Source: Paenibacillus stellifer (lineage in GTDB: Bacteria > Bacillota > Bacilli > Paenibacillales > Paenibacillaceae). From it: a stretch of 64,000 nt of DNA. This document shows positions 27,134 through 38,700 of the stretch, in pieces. The position numbers and the translations under genes are program-made. Below the pieces are notes generated by a model. It was not told where the DNA came from. It saw nothing but the letters and a program-made list of their open reading frames with translations, and searched no databases. The stretch covers positions 650,501 to 714,500 of the forward strand of contig NZ_CP009286.1 in the NCBI RefSeq assembly GCF_000758685.1. Reading direction: 5' to 3'. Position 1 is the first letter of the stretch. Each line of letters begins with the position of its first letter.

Positions 27134-27202
27134 TTAGCTCCGCAACCTTTCCATCTGTCCTTCGTCTACATTTATACCAAATACAGGAAGTGGAGAGGTC
27201 AT

Positions 27203-28300
27203 ATGAAAGTTCACAATATGAAAGTTCTCTTGCGATGGTTGCTCGTTTTTGTTATGGTCGCGGGATGTTGGAGCGACAGCCCCGCCGCCAGCGCGGCCTC
27301 ACAGGCCTCCGGTTACAGTACAACGGATATTTACATAGTCTCCGGCAATGCCGCGCTTCTCGTGGATCATGCGGCGGATACGGTAATGCTGGCCGAGCTG
27401 CAGACCGGACGGTTCACGAAGATTCCAGTGAGCGCAGCCTCTGTGCTGGACGTCAAGGTGCTCCGGCAGCCGGACAAGATCATTCTTCTGCACAAATCAG
27501 ATATCAATCAGCTAACGAAGACCGTGCTGTCTTACCAGGGACAGGTGCTCTCCAGGAACGGGATTCCGCTGAAGCTGGCAGAGGGCGACCATGTCAAATG
27601 GACGGCTCCCGCCGGAAAGGCGAAGGAACGCATTATGGTGCAGAACGGGAATATTTTTCGCCTGTACCAGTCTCCCTGGAGGCAGCCGAGCGTTACCTAT
27701 GACGCCAAGCTGAGCGACGAGCGGTTCGAGTATGTCAGTGTGCTGGATTGGGACTTTCAGGGATATCCTTACCTGGCTGTGAAGTACATGGCGCAGGGCA
27801 TCATGAGCGAGTATTACTGGGTCAAGACGGTCAATCTGTATACGAAAAAAGAAACCCTCTTCGACGATTTCATCACCGATGTCGAAGTATCGCTGAAGGG
27901 GGCGAAGGCGGAGGTCTACACCTCAAACGTCTATGATTCCGTATACAGCCCGGTACCGGCCAATCTGGTCCGGCCCAAGCCAAGCGATATTCAGCCGTAT
28001 TATCAGTTGATCGATATCGACCGGGGAACGAAGGCTAACGTTCTGGAGGGCGTGTTCGCGGCTAATGACGACGGCGGAGGGTGGAAGACGGTTCTTGCTA
28101 ACGGCCGATTGTTCGTCGGCGATCTAATGCAGCGCTCCTGGTCTCTGTATGGGGAGGACGGCGCCGTCATTGTCCGCAATCAAAGCTGGCCGGGAGAAGG
28201 CGCAGCCCGCTTTGCCGGGTATGATCCGGAACGGAAGACCGCCTTTTTCGTGGAGTATGCTGCAGGCAAGCCTTCGATTGTAGCGATTTCGGTTAAGTAG
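27203..28300 (+). CDS. Putative lipoprotein of unknown function
   Basis: A 365-residue exported protein. The signal peptide (LLRWLLVFVMVAGCW) ends in a lipobox V-A-G-C with Cys22, so it is probably lipid-anchored outside the membrane. The mature part is rich in beta-strand-like segments (DIYIVSGNAALLVDH, VMLAELQTGRFTKIPVS, KIILLHKSD), resembling a propeller or repeated strand fold, but I do not recognise a family. GGAGAGG precedes the ATG. It follows iclR in the same direction after 70 bases and ends with its own terminator. Confidence 0.75.
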   Translation: MKVHNMKVLLRWLLVFVMVAGCWSDSPAASAASQASGYSTTDIYIVSGNAALLVDHAADTVMLAELQTGRFTKIPVSAASVLDVKVLRQPDKIILLHKSDINQLTKTVLSYQGQVLSRNGIPLKLAEGDHVKWTAPAGKAKERIMVQNGNIFRLYQSPWRQPSVTYDAKLSDERFEYVSVLDWDFQGYPYLAVKYMAQGIMSEYYWVKTVNLYTKKETLFDDFITDVEVSLKGAKAEVYTSNVYDSVYSPVPANLVRPKPSDIQPYYQLIDIDRGTKANVLEGVFAANDDGGGWKTVLANGRLFVGDLMQRSWSLYGEDGAVIVRNQSWPGEGAARFAGYDPERKTAFFVEYAAGKPSIVAISVK

Positions 28301-28334
28301 GATCGGATTGTTGTCATATGTCATAGGCAAAAGA

Positions 28335-28375
28335 AAGCGCGGCCCCGCATGGGAGCCGCGCTTGCCGCTTTTATT
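28335..28375 (+). terminator. Terminator of the lipoprotein gene
   Basis: AAGCGCGGC (28335-28343) pairs with GCCGCGCTT (28355-28363), then GCCGCTTTTATT. Confidence 0.75.
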
Positions 28376-28377
28376 GA

Positions 28378-28476
28378 AAATATAAGAGTTTATAAGTTGT
28401 TGCTTACAGTAGGTCTTCTATTTCTCGGTAAATGCACGGCGTCAAAAGGACGCCGTTAGGCATTTATCCTTGGCTG
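28378..28476. repeat. Dispersed hairpin repeat, copy 2
   Basis: Aligns over its whole length with 23807-23905 with about a dozen differences. In the hairpin, TAAATGC / GCATTTA replaces TAAACGC / GCGTTTA, a paired C:G to T:A change. Like copy 1 it follows a terminator and lies between convergent genes. Confidence 0.85.
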
Positions 28477-28496
28477 ATTCTTATACCGTCCGCCGC

Positions 28497-31235
<2,739 letters not shown>

Positions 31236-31249
31236 GTATGTGCCTCCTT

Positions 31250-31276
31250 GTTTCATCTAATGAAACCATATTTCAT
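31250..31276. promoter_or_regulatory. IclR-type operator in the acnA leader
   Basis: GTTTCAT-CTA-ATGAAAC (31250-31266), with a further half-site TTTCAT at 31271-31276. It lies directly upstream of the acnA ribosome site and matches the palindrome at the iclR promoter except for the 3-base centre and flanks. The rest of 31277-31531 contains no recognisable gene. Confidence 0.6.
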
Positions 31277-31531
31277 AATCATCTCTAAAACTAAGTATAA
31301 CGGTTACAGTAGGGGGAGTAAAGTTATTTCCCTCACTTTTAATAGGAAAATTCAGCACAATTATGATTGTTCCAAGGGTCGCCCGATCATGCCGCCTGCC
31401 AGCGCCTCATATACATGTATCGGCGGGCTTCTGCCGTGGCATCCGGGGCCGGAACCGGGCCGTAAATACGCCGGACTGCGGCAAACTGTGAGGCAACAAT
31501 GCGCGGAAAGGATATGGGGGGAGGAAAGGGC

Positions 31532-32563
31532 ATGACGGCAATAGAGCAGAACTGGAAGCGGACACTGTATATGTACGTCGATCAGTGCAACAAGAGCAAA
31601 GTAGCTCCGGAAACGGAGATTTACACCGGTTCTTTGGCGGCCGCCGGCGCCGGAGCGGGGCAGCGGGAGAGGGGACGGCGGCTGGCGGATTGGTATGCCG
31701 AACGGGAGATTACGCCCCGCCGCTGCGAGACGGGAGTCAAGGTGCTGTCAGCTGTAGCGCGTTTCCCCGGCGAGATATCGGCCGTGGCCGAGCTGCACAG
31801 CGCGTTTTTTTATGAAAAGGGAGGGATTGTCCACCGGGAGGACAGGGTCGAGCGGGAACTGCTCGCATTCTCCTATGACAGTGACGGCAACTGGCAGCTT
31901 CATGAAGCTGAAAGGCATTTGCCCGAGCGCCGGTCGCCGGGACAATTTGAGGGAAGGCTGCCGGCAGGAATGCCTGACTACGGGCGGGATGAATACCGGC
32001 CTTCTCTGCCGGGTCCGCTCTTGAGCCGCAAGGTGACCGGAATCTCGTCCCGGGAGATCCGCTATCGCAGGGAAGACGCGGCGATGTATGCCGACCGCTG
32101 GTGGGATGGATTCAATCCGGAATTCGAAACTTTTGCGGTGGATTGCACGAACTATGTGTCCCAATGTATCTTTGCAGGGGGGGCACCGATCAACTATACT
32201 GGTAAAAGAGAAACGGGCTGGTGGTATAAAGGCTATATCGGCGGACGGGAAGAATGGAGCTTCAGCTGGGCCGTGTCGGACAGTCTGCGGCGCTATCTGG
32301 ACGGAGAGCGCCGCACCGGGCTCCGCGCGGAAGCGGTGGAAAGCCCGCAGCAGCTTATGCTCGGAGACGTCATTCAGTACGACTGGGACGGGAACGGACG
32401 CTTTCAGCACAGCACGATCGTCACGGCGTTCGATGCCGGCGGCATGCCGCTGGTCAACGCACACACGGTGCCTAGCCGCCACCGTTATTGGGATTACAAG
32501 GATTCCTATGCCTGGACCGACAGAACGGTGTATCGTTTTTTTCACATTTATGATTACTTATGA
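31532..32563 (+). CDS. Amidase-domain protein (Amidase_6)
   Basis: A 343-residue protein. The last 170 residues are an Amidase_6 domain: REDAAMYADRWWDGFNPEFETFAVDCTNYVSQCIFAGGAPINYTG with the likely nucleophile Cys in VDCTNY, and the His of FQHSTIV; TDRTVYRFFHIYDY ends it. The N-terminal half is charged and unrecognised. There is no signal peptide, odd for a family usually linked to the cell wall. A long purine run (GGGGGGAGGAAAGGGC) precedes the ATG; upstream in-frame starts lack this. ddl starts 19 bases downstream, suggesting an operon. Confidence 0.8.
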   Translation: MTAIEQNWKRTLYMYVDQCNKSKVAPETEIYTGSLAAAGAGAGQRERGRRLADWYAEREITPRRCETGVKVLSAVARFPGEISAVAELHSAFFYEKGGIVHREDRVERELLAFSYDSDGNWQLHEAERHLPERRSPGQFEGRLPAGMPDYGRDEYRPSLPGPLLSRKVTGISSREIRYRREDAAMYADRWWDGFNPEFETFAVDCTNYVSQCIFAGGAPINYTGKRETGWWYKGYIGGREEWSFSWAVSDSLRRYLDGERRTGLRAEAVESPQQLMLGDVIQYDWDGNGRFQHSTIVTAFDAGGMPLVNAHTVPSRHRYWDYKDSYAWTDRTVYRFFHIYDYL

Positions 32564-32582
32564 TCCGGAAAGAGGTTAAGGA

Positions 32583-33677
32583 ATGGAACAAGCAAAATTG
32601 ACGGTGGGTTTGGCATACGGCGGAAAATCGGGAGAGCACGAGGTGTCGCTGCAGACCGCTTTCGCCGTTATGAACGCCTTTGATTACGATAAATACGAGA
32701 TCATCCCTTTTTATATCAGCAAGCAGGGACTGTGGAAGATCGGCGGGAAGCTTGAGGCCCCGATGCCCAAGCTGGAGCAGCTGAAGCTGGAGGAGATTCC
32801 GGTCGATACCGGCAAGGCGCTTAATGCCGTATTCAGCGGTCTTGAAGGAGGAGAACGGGAGATCGACGTCATGTTCCCGCTGCTCCACGGAACGAACGGC
32901 GAGGACGGCACAATCCAGGGGCTGTTCGAGATGGCGAATATCCCGTATATTGGCGCCGGAGTGCTGGCCTCCGCGGCCGGAATGGATAAAGTGGTCATGA
33001 AGAAGCTGTTCTCGGATGCCGGTCTTGACCAGTGCAAATACTGCTACTTCAGCGCGGATGCGTGGAAAAGAAAGAGCCACGACCTGATCGTGGACGTCGA
33101 GGACCAGCTTGGCTATCCAGTGTTCATCAAGCCCGCGAATCTGGGCTCCAGCGTCGGCATCTCCAAAGCGTCGGACAAGGAAAGTTTCATTAAGGCTGTA
33201 GAGACCGCCTTCCGCTACGATACCAAGGTGATTGTCGAGGAATTCGTCGACGCCCGCGAGCTGGAGGTCAGCGTACTGGGAAATGACGAACCTGAGGCCT
33301 CCGTTCCCGGTGAAATCGTGTCTTCCGGCGAATACTATGATTACGCGGCCAAGTATCTCGACGGCAAGTCGCAGATGCTGATCCCGGCTCCCGTCGATCC
33401 CGAGACTGCGGATCATCTGCGCGAGCTGGCGGTTGCAGCCTTCCGCGCCATTGAAGGCAGCGGCATAACGCGCGCCGATTTTTTCCTCCGCAAATCCGAC
33501 GGTCGGCTTCTGATCAATGAAGTCAATACGATGCCGGGCTTCACGCCTTTCAGCATGTATCCGCTGCTGTGGCGCGAGACAGGCGTCTCTTATCGCACCC
33601 TGCTGGACCGTATGATTGAGCTAGCGCTTGAACGCTACCAAATCAAGCAGAGCCTGCATTACGACAAGGAGCAATAA
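32583..33677 (+). CDS. ddl: D-alanine--D-alanine ligase
   Basis: A 364-residue ATP-grasp ligase making D-Ala-D-Ala for peptidoglycan. Visible blocks: GGKSGEHEVSLQTA, FPLLHGTNGEDGTIQG, YIGAGVLASAAGMDK, FIKPANLGSSVGISK, YYDYAAKY, GSGITRADFFL and NEVNTMPGFTPFSMYP. The Tyr in YDYAAKY sits where D-Ala-D-lactate ligases carry Phe, so it should be the ordinary dipeptide enzyme. AAAGAGG precedes the ATG. It follows the amidase-domain gene closely. murF is not adjacent. Confidence 0.94.
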   Translation: MEQAKLTVGLAYGGKSGEHEVSLQTAFAVMNAFDYDKYEIIPFYISKQGLWKIGGKLEAPMPKLEQLKLEEIPVDTGKALNAVFSGLEGGEREIDVMFPLLHGTNGEDGTIQGLFEMANIPYIGAGVLASAAGMDKVVMKKLFSDAGLDQCKYCYFSADAWKRKSHDLIVDVEDQLGYPVFIKPANLGSSVGISKASDKESFIKAVETAFRYDTKVIVEEFVDARELEVSVLGNDEPEASVPGEIVSSGEYYDYAAKYLDGKSQMLIPAPVDPETADHLRELAVAAFRAIEGSGITRADFFLRKSDGRLLINEVNTMPGFTPFSMYPLLWRETGVSYRTLLDRMIELALERYQIKQSLHYDKEQ

Positions 33678-33718
33678 TTGAAGGTGCAGGCATAACGCCC
33701 CGAAAAGGAGAATCAGCT

Positions 33719-34036
33719 ATGGGATTTCAAACGGAATTCAATTCAGTCTGTAAATTCAAGAATGAGCAGGAACTGTACGAACTGATGGAGTACGGACGCT
33801 GCAAAATGCTGAAGCAGGGCTTCCGGGTATATCCGACCGGGCAGAAGGTGATCGCCTACACGCCGGATAATACGGCTGTGGCCATTGTGAAGATCTCGGC
33901 GTCCATCGCCGAGATCAACTTTCAGGGCCATGAGGTGACGGCGGTTGAAATGGAACTGGTCCGCAAGCTTAACGAAGAAGAGTCCAGAGTTCAGACGGCG
34001 CTGGCCTACGAAATGTTCTTCGGGGAGCACGAATGA
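33719..34036 (+). CDS. Small protein of unknown function (possibly DUF2584-like)
   Basis: A 105-residue cytosolic protein starting MGFQTEFNSVCKFK and containing LKQGFRVYPTGQKVIAYTPDNTAVAIVKI, whose layout (gly-tyr-basic-ile-tyr-pro, then beta strands) is reminiscent of DUF2584. No catalytic motif is visible. GGAG precedes the ATG. Its stop overlaps the uvsE start by four bases (ATGA), indicating translational coupling and perhaps a related role. Confidence 0.7.
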   Translation: MGFQTEFNSVCKFKNEQELYELMEYGRCKMLKQGFRVYPTGQKVIAYTPDNTAVAIVKISASIAEINFQGHEVTAVEMELVRKLNEEESRVQTALAYEMFFGEHE

Positions 34037-35040
34037 TCGTCCGATTCGGCTATGTCGCCATGTCGACCGTGCTTAAGGACTGCTCCCCGTCCAGGACGAT
34101 GACCATGGCTTCTTTTAGCAAGCTGGTGGACCGCGAAGCGGCGCTGAACCGGCTGGAGAGCATCGCCCGGGAGAATCTGCACAATACGCTGAGGCTGCTG
34201 AAGCATAACCGTGCGTCGGACATCAAGGTATACCGGATGACGTCGAAGCTTGTCCCGCTCGCCACCCATCCGGAGCTGCAGGACTGGCATCCCCTGGAGT
34301 CGCTGGCAGACGACTTCTTGGAGGTGGGCCGCTACATCACGGATCACGGCATGCGGGTGTCTTTCCATCCCGACCATTTCACCGTGCTGAGCACACCCCG
34401 GCCCGAGGTGCTTAAGAGCTCGGTCCGGGACCTGAGGCATCATACCGACATGCTGCATGCCATGGGGCTGAACGCCACGGCGAAGAACAATATCCATATC
34501 GGCGGCGCCTATGGGGACAAGCCCTTGGCCGCCGCCAGGTTCATCCGGAATTTCCGTGAGCTTCCGCCGGACATCCAGACCCGGATTACGCTGGAGAATG
34601 ACGACAAGACATTTAATGCGGTGGAGACGCTGGAGGCATGCAAGGCGCTTGAGCTGCCGATGGTGCTGGATATTCACCATCAATGGGTGAATAATGCAGG
34701 CGAAGCGCCCTGGGAACTGTGGCGGGACATTCAGGAGACTTGGCGGACGCCGCTCGCCCGGACGGACGTTCCGGAGGGGCATCCGCTTCCTCCCAAGATT
34801 CACGTCTCAAGCCCGAAGAGCGTGAATGACCCCCGCAGCCATGCCGACCTCGTGGACCCGGCTCCGCTGCTGGCGTTTCTACGGAGAATTGCAGCGGATA
34901 CGGAGGCGGTCGATGTTATGATCGAAGCCAAGGCGAAGGACGGAGCCTTATTCAGTCTGATGGAGGCGCTGAAGGAGATGGCGGAGCCGGGAAGCGGCAT
35001 TGCCATACTGGACGGGGCAACGGTAGAGATCACATCTTAG
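34033..35040 (+). CDS. uvsE: UV DNA damage endonuclease UvsE
   Basis: A 335-residue TIM-barrel nuclease that nicks 5' of cyclobutane dimers and 6-4 photoproducts, an alternative excision pathway common in spore formers. Family start VRFGYVAMS; metal-site segments VSFHPDHFTVL, NIHIGGAYGDK, TLENDDKTF, LDIHHQWVN, KIHVSS and VDVMIEAKAKD supply the His/Glu/Asp ligands. It overlaps the preceding small gene by four bases and probably depends on it for translation. Confidence 0.94.
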   Translation: MIVRFGYVAMSTVLKDCSPSRTMTMASFSKLVDREAALNRLESIARENLHNTLRLLKHNRASDIKVYRMTSKLVPLATHPELQDWHPLESLADDFLEVGRYITDHGMRVSFHPDHFTVLSTPRPEVLKSSVRDLRHHTDMLHAMGLNATAKNNIHIGGAYGDKPLAAARFIRNFRELPPDIQTRITLENDDKTFNAVETLEACKALELPMVLDIHHQWVNNAGEAPWELWRDIQETWRTPLARTDVPEGHPLPPKIHVSSPKSVNDPRSHADLVDPAPLLAFLRRIAADTEAVDVMIEAKAKDGALFSLMEALKEMAEPGSGIAILDGATVEITS

Positions 35041-35260
35041 GCCCGTCCGCGCCGGCGGGAGATTGGACAAGCCCGTCTTCTTCCGGCGCCTTGCCTGAAG
35101 CGGCCCAATAATTGCCCCGCTCGTAAAATACGGGCAAGCTGTCCTCTTGATTGTCGCTGTTAAATAAGTTACTTTGAACTAAACCGAATTAAAACCAATT
35201 TGAACCTGAATGAATCCGGGATACCCCGAATACGGACAACATCCAAAGGAGTATGAAAAT

Positions 35261-36031
35261 ATGGGAGAACTGCTAAACGGAAAAAACATCGTCGTCATGG
35301 GAGTGGCCAACGACCGGAGCATCGCTTGGGCGATTGCCAAGAGCCTGTCCGAACAGGGAGCCCGCCTTGCCTTTACATATGAAAGCGAACGTGTGGAAGG
35401 ACGGGTGCGCAAGCTGGCTGAGACTCTTCCTGGTTCTCTGATCCTGCCGTGCAACGTAACGGTGGATGAAGACATCGACAAGCTGGCGGAGCAGCTGAAA
35501 GAAGAATTCGGCGTCCTGCATGGCATCGTGCACAGCATCGCCTTCGCCAAGGGCGAGGATCTGGAAGGCCGCTTTGCCGACACGTCCCGCTCGGGCTTTG
35601 CGCTGGCTCATGACATCAGCGCCTACTCGCTGGTGGCGGTTGCCCAGCGTCTGCATCCCCTCATGACGGAGGGCGGCTCGATTCTGACCATGACTTATAT
35701 GGGCTCGGAGCGCGTTATGCGCAATTATAACGTCATGGGTGTCGCCAAGGCGGCGCTTGAGGCTTCGGTGCGCTACCTGGCCAGCGATCTGGGACCGGAC
35801 AATATCCGGGTCAACGCTGTTTCGGCAGGGCCGATCCGCACGCTGGCTGCCAAGGGCATCAGCGATTTCAACTCGATCCTTCGTGTGGTCGAGGAGAAGG
35901 CGCCGCTCCGCCGCGGAACCGACGTGGCTGAAGTCGGCGATACAGCAATGTTCCTCATGAGTCATCTGTCGCGGGGCATTACCGGAGAAGTCATTTACGT
36001 GGACGGCGGTTATCATATCATCGGCGGCTAG
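35261..36031 (+). CDS. fabI: Enoyl-[acyl-carrier-protein] reductase (NADH) FabI
   Basis: A 256-residue short-chain dehydrogenase that completes each fatty-acid elongation cycle and is the triclosan target. Blocks: NIVVMGVANDRSIAWAIAKSL (cofactor site), HSIAFA, LTMTYMGSERVM and the Tyr-x6-Lys pair in NYNVMGVAKAALEAS; the end YVDGGYHIIGG is typical. The ATG at 35261 has AAAGGAG upstream; an earlier ATG lacks one. I looked for a FapR box upstream and found none convincing. Confidence 0.95.
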   Translation: MGELLNGKNIVVMGVANDRSIAWAIAKSLSEQGARLAFTYESERVEGRVRKLAETLPGSLILPCNVTVDEDIDKLAEQLKEEFGVLHGIVHSIAFAKGEDLEGRFADTSRSGFALAHDISAYSLVAVAQRLHPLMTEGGSILTMTYMGSERVMRNYNVMGVAKAALEASVRYLASDLGPDNIRVNAVSAGPIRTLAAKGISDFNSILRVVEEKAPLRRGTDVAEVGDTAMFLMSHLSRGITGEVIYVDGGYHIIGG

Positions 36032-36117
36032 CCTGCGTGCCGGGCAAAGTTCCCTTTCGACTTGCTTGGAGGGGGCCTGAACACCGGCTAACAAGTTTAA
36101 GAAAGCGGTGTGTGAAG

Positions 36118-36996
36118 ATGAGTTCTTTAACTCCTAACAGCGGCAACGAACGGGAGCCTTATGTGGTAACGGGCAAAGGCTACACGGCGGTGGCCGTCAA
36201 CGCGGCGGCCAAAGCCGGCGAGTATATCAAGAGCAGACAGGGAACGATTAAAGAGCTGGGGACCAAATCCTCGGCTCAGGACCTGGTGACGGAAGTGGAT
36301 AAGGGCGCTGAGATCATGATCCGCCGGCTGGTGAAGACGCATTATCCCGACCATGAAATTCTCGGCGAGGAAGGGGTAGAGCCCGGTGCAGCCGGGGTCG
36401 CCGCAGCGCTGGAGCTTGCCAAGGACAAGGAGCTTCTATGGATCGTCGACCCTGTTGACGGAACGACCAACTATGTACACGGCTTTCCTTTCTATGCCGT
36501 ATCGATCGCTCTTGCCGTACGCGGGGAGCTGACGGTCGGCGTAATCTACGATCCGGTGCGGGACGAGATGTTCGTGGCTGAGAAGGGAAAAGGCGCGTAT
36601 GTGCATGGCGTCAAGACGTCGGTCTCCAAAGAAAGCTCGCTCGAGGAGAGCTTGATGGCGGTCGGCTTCCCGCCGGACCGCAGCTTCGCGCAGCCGGTTA
36701 ACCTGGCCGGTTTGCAGTCCATTCTGCCGAAGGTTCGCGGCATACGCGCCGGAGGTTCGGCGGCTCTGCACCTCGCCTATGTGGCGGCGGGCCGGGTCAG
36801 CGGGTACTATGAGGTCGGACTTAGCCCTTGGGATTCCGCGGCAGGCGTCCTTCTTATCACGGAGTCGGGCGGCAAGGTGACGGATACGCTGGGCCGTCCG
36901 TACAGCATTGCGACCCGCAACATCGTAGCCAGCAACGGACTTATCCATGATGACATCCTGTCTTCACTGAAGGAAGGGCAAGCGACCGGATTCTAA
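36118..36996 (+). CDS. suhB: Inositol monophosphatase family protein
   Basis: A 292-residue Mg-dependent, Li-sensitive-type phosphatase. The metal sites are GEEGVEP, WIVDPVDGTTNYVHGFP and the C-terminal WDSAAGVLLITESGGKVTD. Members dephosphorylate inositol phosphate, fructose-1,6-bisphosphate, histidinol phosphate or act in RNA processing; this one cannot be assigned. The ribosome site is weak. A longer frame upstream adds unlikely residues. The next small gene follows in 27 bases. Confidence 0.88.
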   Translation: MSSLTPNSGNEREPYVVTGKGYTAVAVNAAAKAGEYIKSRQGTIKELGTKSSAQDLVTEVDKGAEIMIRRLVKTHYPDHEILGEEGVEPGAAGVAAALELAKDKELLWIVDPVDGTTNYVHGFPFYAVSIALAVRGELTVGVIYDPVRDEMFVAEKGKGAYVHGVKTSVSKESSLEESLMAVGFPPDRSFAQPVNLAGLQSILPKVRGIRAGGSAALHLAYVAAGRVSGYYEVGLSPWDSAAGVLLITESGGKVTDTLGRPYSIATRNIVASNGLIHDDILSSLKEGQATGF

Positions 36997-37023
36997 CCTA
37001 TCGTGAAGGAGGCAAATCTTCGG

Positions 37024-37269
37024 ATGGACGAGAAAAAGGAAGAGCTGGAACGGCGGTTGAGTGAAATGCTGACTGAAGGAGAGCTTGAACGGAGCGAGCG
37101 GGAGGAACGGAAGCTTCGCCAAATTTCACCGCAGTATGAGATTCGCATCCAGACTTCGCTGGACCCGATCGTGGAGGAGACGCACCGGTACCGGATGATC
37201 GGTCAAGAGCTGGACGACCGTTACGACAAGTATCTGGAGCGGACGAAGAAGCGGAAGGAAGAGAGCTGA
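37024..37269 (+). CDS. Small charged coiled-coil protein, unknown
   Basis: An 81-residue, very Glu/Arg/Lys-rich protein (EKKEELERRLSEMLTEGELERSEREERKLR) predicted to be a helix or coiled coil, with no membrane segment or known motif. AAGGAGG lies 11 bases before the ATG; an upstream GTG overlaps this box. It likely shares a transcript with suhB. Function unknown. Confidence 0.6.
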   Translation: MDEKKEELERRLSEMLTEGELERSEREERKLRQISPQYEIRIQTSLDPIVEETHRYRMIGQELDDRYDKYLERTKKRKEES

Positions 37270-37401
37270 ATCTCATTGAAGGCTGCTGAGAAATCCAATA
37301 TTCTCCCATGCAAGAAGGCCGCTGTCGCTGCCTAAGGACGCGGACGGAATCGGGCCGGAGAGGGAAGAGGATGGATTTCCGCAGCGCTCAGTCACAAAAG
37401 A

Positions 37402-37451
37402 GGGGTTGTCCCATAGGTCACACTAAGTGACCCCGGGACAGCCCCGTTTTT
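37402..37451 (+). terminator. Strong terminator after the suhB operon
   Basis: GGGGTTGTCCC / GGGACAGCCCC outside and GGTCAC / GTGACC inside around ACTAA, then GTTTTTAATT. Confidence 0.85.
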
Positions 37452-37491
37452 AATTGGATTAAAAAAAAGTAATCGCTTGATAGTTGAGACA

Positions 37492-37533
37492 GCCCCGCAG
37501 CTCAACCGGTCTTTGCCGGCTGGCCTGCGGGGC
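37492..37533 (-). terminator. Hairpin downstream of the tagO-like gene
   Basis: GCCCCGCAG (37492-37500) pairs with CTGCGGGGC (37525-37533), with inner CCGG/CCGG. On the minus strand an AT-rich stretch with a T run follows after about 20 bases. Confidence 0.55.
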
Positions 37534-37554
37534 ATGTTTATATCCGGACGGACA

Positions 37555-38523
37555 TCAGCTCTGGATTAGCAGCAAAATGATGGAGGACAGACTGAGGCAG
37601 ACGCTGACGAGACACAGCACGAGCAGAGCTTGCTTATGGCTTAGCCCGGCTTTGAGCAGCCGGTAGTGTGCCTGGCTGGCATCGGCCTGGTAGATGGCCT
37701 TACCCTGCACAAAACGTTTGACGACCACAAATATGTTGTCAAAAATAGGAACGCCCAGCGCCAGAATCGGAATGAACAGCGACAGTACCGTTGCCTGCTT
37801 GAAGGCGCCGTCCAGGGCGATGACCGCCAGAATAAAGCCGAGGAAGGTGGCGCCGGCATCTCCCATAAAGACTTTGGCCGGTGGCTTGTTGTAATGCAGA
37901 TAAGCCAGCGTTACGCCGATCAGGATGATCGCCATGAGGGCGGAGGCCGACTGGCCCATCGCCAGAGCGACGATGAACAGCGTTACAGCCGAAATGGCGG
38001 TCAGACCTCCCGCGAGGCCGTCCAGTCCGTCCGAGAAATTAATAACCGTTGTAACGCCGAAGATCCACAGAATCGTCAGGATGAATTGCAGGAACTCCGG
38101 AAGCACCATATACACGCCCGAGAACGGATTGTAGAAGCCTGTAAAGGCGATGCCGGAAGCATAGACCAGAACAGCGGCGGACATCTGGATGATCATCTTG
38201 GGAAGCGCGGGGAAATCCCGGCCCTTTGTTTTGTACCAATCATCGATCGTGCCGATTGTAAGCAGCAGAATACCGCCGCCGAACAGCGCGCCCGTCTTCC
38301 AGGAGAAATCACGGGTGAACACCAGGTAGGCGATGAAGAAGCCGGCGAATATCGCATAGCTTGCAGTCAGCGGAATGGGTTCTCTATGTATTTTGCGCTC
38401 GACGTCTCGGCGCGGCTTGTCCACGAAATCAAGCCGGAACGCGAGCCTGCCGAGAGGAGGGATCAGCAGATAGACAATGGCATAGGACAGGATAAATGAC
38501 AATACATATAAAATGGGGATCAC
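37555..38523 (-). CDS. tagO: Undecaprenyl-phosphate sugar-1-phosphate transferase (TagO/WecA family)
   Basis: A 322-residue protein with about ten membrane helices that transfers a (probably GlcNAc) 1-phosphate to undecaprenyl phosphate, starting wall teichoic acid or another envelope glycan. Motifs: DKPRRDVERKIHREPIP, TIGTIDDWY, NFSDGLDGLAGGL, FMGDAGATFLGF and the loop QADASQAHYRLLKAGLSHKQA. The open frame extends far upstream, but the family begins at the first helix (VIPILYVLSF) and the promoter lies just before it, so GTG at 38523 is taken; its ribosome site is weak. Confidence 0.88.
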   Translation of the reverse strand: MIPILYVLSFILSYAIVYLLIPPLGRLAFRLDFVDKPRRDVERKIHREPIPLTASYAIFAGFFIAYLVFTRDFSWKTGALFGGGILLLTIGTIDDWYKTKGRDFPALPKMIIQMSAAVLVYASGIAFTGFYNPFSGVYMVLPEFLQFILTILWIFGVTTVINFSDGLDGLAGGLTAISAVTLFIVALAMGQSASALMAIILIGVTLAYLHYNKPPAKVFMGDAGATFLGFILAVIALDGAFKQATVLSLFIPILALGVPIFDNIFVVVKRFVQGKAIYQADASQAHYRLLKAGLSHKQALLVLCLVSVCLSLSSIILLLIQS

Positions 38524-38550
38524 CGCCTGTATAAGGATGCATGTACCCGA

Positions 38551-38580
38551 ATTATACCACTCGGAATGAGACGCTGTCGA
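38551..38580 (-). promoter_or_regulatory. Sigma-A promoter of the tagO-like gene
   Basis: On the minus strand: TCGACA (38580-38575), 18-base spacer, TATAAT (38556-38551). It gives a leader of about 20 bases before GTG 38523, which also rules out longer starts. Confidence 0.65.
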
Positions 38581-38700
38581 TTTTCGCCACCGGAAGACGG
38601 CTCCGCGAAGGCCCCTGGAACAAGATGGTCTCTTCGAGTCTACCTTTATCGGAAACCGAATGATAGAATGAAAGAATCTTAATAAAGGTGGAGGGGTATC

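Noticed and set aside
35041..35260. FapR operator upstream of fabI
   Set aside because: The AT-rich stretch has two TTTGAAC words but nothing close to the FapR 17-bp palindrome.
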